A stretch of DNA of 60,000 nucleotides from NCBI RefSeq assembly GCF_000091045.1, contig NC_006670.1, positions 1,090,001 through 1,150,000 of the forward strand, written 5' to 3'. How positions within the stretch are numbered: the first letter of the stretch is position 1; every line of letters starts with the position of its first letter. A program made the translations under genes and the position numbers. The notes under the pieces are model-generated. The model was given only the letters and a program-made list of their open reading frames with translations, was not told the origin of the DNA and made no database searches. Below, in pieces: positions 57,883 through 60,000 of this stretch. The DNA is from Cryptococcus deneoformans JEC21 (lineage: Eukaryota; Basidiomycota; Tremellomycetes; Tremellales; Cryptococcaceae).

Positions 57883-60000
57883 ATGCAAAGCACCAACGCG
57901 CCTGTTAACGGTGGTGTTTCCCAACAGTGGCAGGTAAGCCTTCCCCTTCATACCTCGGTCTCTACTGTTGATCTAATTTTGAATGTAATCGCCGACGTGC
58001 TTTTGTTTCCATTTGGTCTCTTTATTCACTGATTATGCCTCTTTTTTGTCATGGCCTAATTCATCACCCTCTCGACGCAGTCGGCCATGCAGGGCATGTA
58101 CTCAGGTGCCCAGCAGAGGCCCACATCCAATTCGAAGCCCTATAACGCGCCGGATGCTAATGGTATGCCCGCCAAGAAGGACGATGCGAATCAATCCATG
58201 TACTCTGTCAACACAGAAAATGGCTATCCCGCGTATCAGCAACAAGGGTATGGCACGCTTGGAGGCTTAGGACAATATGGATACAATAGTGCTGGACTGG
58301 GGTGGGTGCCATGTGACTAAATCTGGAAGTAACCTTGTTGACATGGACGTACTGCAGCGGCCTGTCAGCAGCATATGGTGGAGCAACATCATCAACAGCT
58401 GGTGCGACCAATGGACGCAGAACATCTGGCCAGAGGATGATGACCCCGCCTCCTCACCCCTCTTCAGTTGCAACAAACACCTCTCCATCTGCTCGATATT
58501 ACACTGGTCAAGAAGGTGAGGCAGGCCGTCATGCTTCGCCCTATCAGCCCGCTTCCGCACCCCCTCAGATCCTCTCTCATCAGTTCAACGCCATGACCAA
58601 TTCACCTCAAACAGCCCAAGGTTACCCCCAATATCAGTACAATCAACAGTCGCATCAACAAAATCCAACCCAATGGGCGGGATATCCTACGTACGGTCAG
58701 TCACAGGCCCAAGCTCGTAATAATATGTCCGGACGATTGAGCACGACACCGGCCATCCCACAAAACAGTGCGCTGGGCGACAGTTCAGCTCGACAGCAGC
58801 CTACCTCGATGTACGATTACACCACCCACGCCCTTCAACAATGGCCCGCCTCTGATCTGTCAAAGGTGCCGAGCGCTCACCAGAACTCATGGCAGAACGC
58901 CCAGTCCTTGTCAAGACTGACACAGGCTCAATCACCAGCCCTTGGTCAAACGCAACCATCATCCGCTTCTCAACCCACTTCATCGACATCATCCACACAA
59001 AATGCGTCACCCGCTGTCCCTCAAAGCGGCTGGCAAGGATACCCCTCTATCCCTAGCATACCTCCGCATACACTAGGTGGAGGACATTTGATGAGTGGGC
59101 AACCGTACGGCTGGGGACACACCCAACAATGGGGTGGTTATTATGGCGCTCAACAACCATCCCAGGCGCCTCAAGGGACCCCGGCTCATCGACCTCCGTT
59201 GAATAACTTTCCAACTGGCAGCACCAGCTCTGCGCCTGCAGAGTCTCTCCCTACTGGGCGAAAGAGGATGAGCAAGGATAAAGGCAAAACGGCCAAGGAA
59301 AAGGAGGAAAACAGAAGTCATTTCGAAGATTATCATGGGTTGGGTAAGCGTTCTGCAGAAGCCGTGGTTGAGGAGATACCTGGGGAAGATAAGAAAGAGA
59401 GCAAGAAGAAGAAGGGTAAGGAAGAAAAGGAGAAGCCGGTTCCCAAAGCCAAGTCTCATCTGCATCCACCAAAACAAGCACCCTCCTCGTGGCAACTCTT
59501 TTTCGCCGATGAACTTGCCAAAGCCAAAGCAGCTGAACCCGAGTCAAGATCCCCAGGCGGTACTTCACATCCACAAAAACTTAATGTCGCACAGATAGCT
59601 AAAGAGGCTGGCGTGGCATATGCGAACCTCAGTGAGGAAAGGAAAAAATATTATGCTGAGCGCGTCAAGGAGCATAGAGAGATTTACGCGAAGGAGTTGG
59701 CGGCTTGGCAAGCAACACTAACTCCTGAGGACATTCGTGCTGAGAACGCGTTCAGAGCCCAGCAAAGGAAAGAAGGAAAGTCGCGCAAGGGAAATATCAA
59801 AGATCCGAACGCGCCAAAGAAACCCCTCAGTGCCTATTTTTTATTTTTGAAGGCTATTAGAGAGAACAGCGATATCAGAGCTCAAGTTTGGGGAACCGAG
59901 GCTGAGACTACTAAGCAAAGCGTTATGGCGGCTGAGAAGTGGAGAAGTTTAACTGATGACGAAAAGAGAGTAAGTCGAGTCTGCATGATCAGTCGGCTTC
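57883..60000 (+). CDS. Glutamine-rich protein with two HMG boxes (3' end cut off)
   Basis: HMG boxes bend DNA; proteins with two boxes act in chromatin or in mitochondrial nucleoids, and the long polar region here favours a nuclear role. The first exon reads MQSTNAPVNGGVSQQWQ, then after an intron (57934-58080) SAMQGMYSGAQQRPTSNSKP. About 400 residues rich in Gln, Ser, Gly and Tyr follow, then a basic linker (GRKRMSKDKGKTAKEKEENR). HMG box 1 is APSSWQLFFADELAKAKAAE...VAYANLSEERKKYYAERVKE; box 2 is DPNAPKKPLSAYFLFLKAIR...AAEKWRSLTDDEKR, the standard HMG-box start and end. A donor (GTAAGT) lies near 59970, and the gene continues past the edge. Confidence 0.85.

Overview
The window looks like nuclear DNA of a basidiomycete yeast, most like Cryptococcus or another Tremellomycete. 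Genes are packed closely on both strands and nearly all are broken by many short introns (mostly 45-70 nt, GTRNGY donors, CTRAY-like branch points, YAG acceptors). The gene set is a typical fungal housekeeping set (Akr1, Rmt2, Spc24, Swa2-type auxilin, Ssn8 cyclin C, PCL cyclin, Ice2). The genus is inferred; no species marker was tested. No tRNA, rRNA, transposon or CRISPR array was found.

Layout, left to right. 0-9 kb: the 5' end of an unidentified minus-strand gene at the left edge; a family X DNA polymerase (minus); DPM3 of the dolichol-phosphate-mannose synthase complex (plus); ESCRT-III subunit Vps24 (minus); and an Nbs1/nibrin-like protein (plus). Two of these five act in DNA double-strand-break repair. 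9-14 kb: kinetochore protein Spc24 (minus), choline-phosphate cytidylyltransferase (plus) and two unidentified membrane proteins (minus). 14-24 kb: a UBA-TPR-J-domain auxilin (minus), a mitochondrial PP2C phosphatase (minus) that shares a 77-bp promoter with Ice2 (plus), the tRNA dihydrouridine synthase Dus1 (minus) and an Rrg9/neugrin protein (plus). 24-28 kb: one long minus-strand locus encodes a DnaJC28-type DUF1992 domain followed, in an unbroken reading frame, by a Cqd1/ADCK2-type ABC1 kinase.

28-41 kb: a monocarboxylate-type MFS transporter (minus), the arginine delta-N-methyltransferase Rmt2 (minus), an unidentified basic protein (plus), the ankyrin-DHHC palmitoyltransferase Akr1 (minus), the APC/C RING subunit Apc11 (minus) and an unidentified protein (plus). 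41-60 kb: an importin-13/Kap122 karyopherin (minus), Mediator cyclin C/Ssn8 (plus), IMP dehydrogenase (minus), a Pho85-type cyclin (plus), a DHA1/ZIFL-type MFS transporter (minus), a newly modelled 74-residue four-exon protein (plus) and the 5' part of a glutamine-rich protein with two HMG boxes (plus), cut by the right edge.

The genes do not form one pathway. Shared themes are genome maintenance (Pol X, Nbs1), lipid and ER membrane biology (Pct1, Ice2, DPM3), mitochondria (PP2C, Rrg9, DUF1992-ABC1) and cell-cycle/transcription control (Spc24, Apc11, cyclin C, PCL cyclin). I found no clear new defence or mobile system. The most notable signals are the DUF1992-ABC1 kinase fusion, an Apc11 RING whose last zinc-binding Cys is Asp, a charged insertion in the second cyclin fold of cyclin C, and the 74-residue spliced gene. 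Exon boundaries were read by eye; many internal junctions and several N-termini are provisional.
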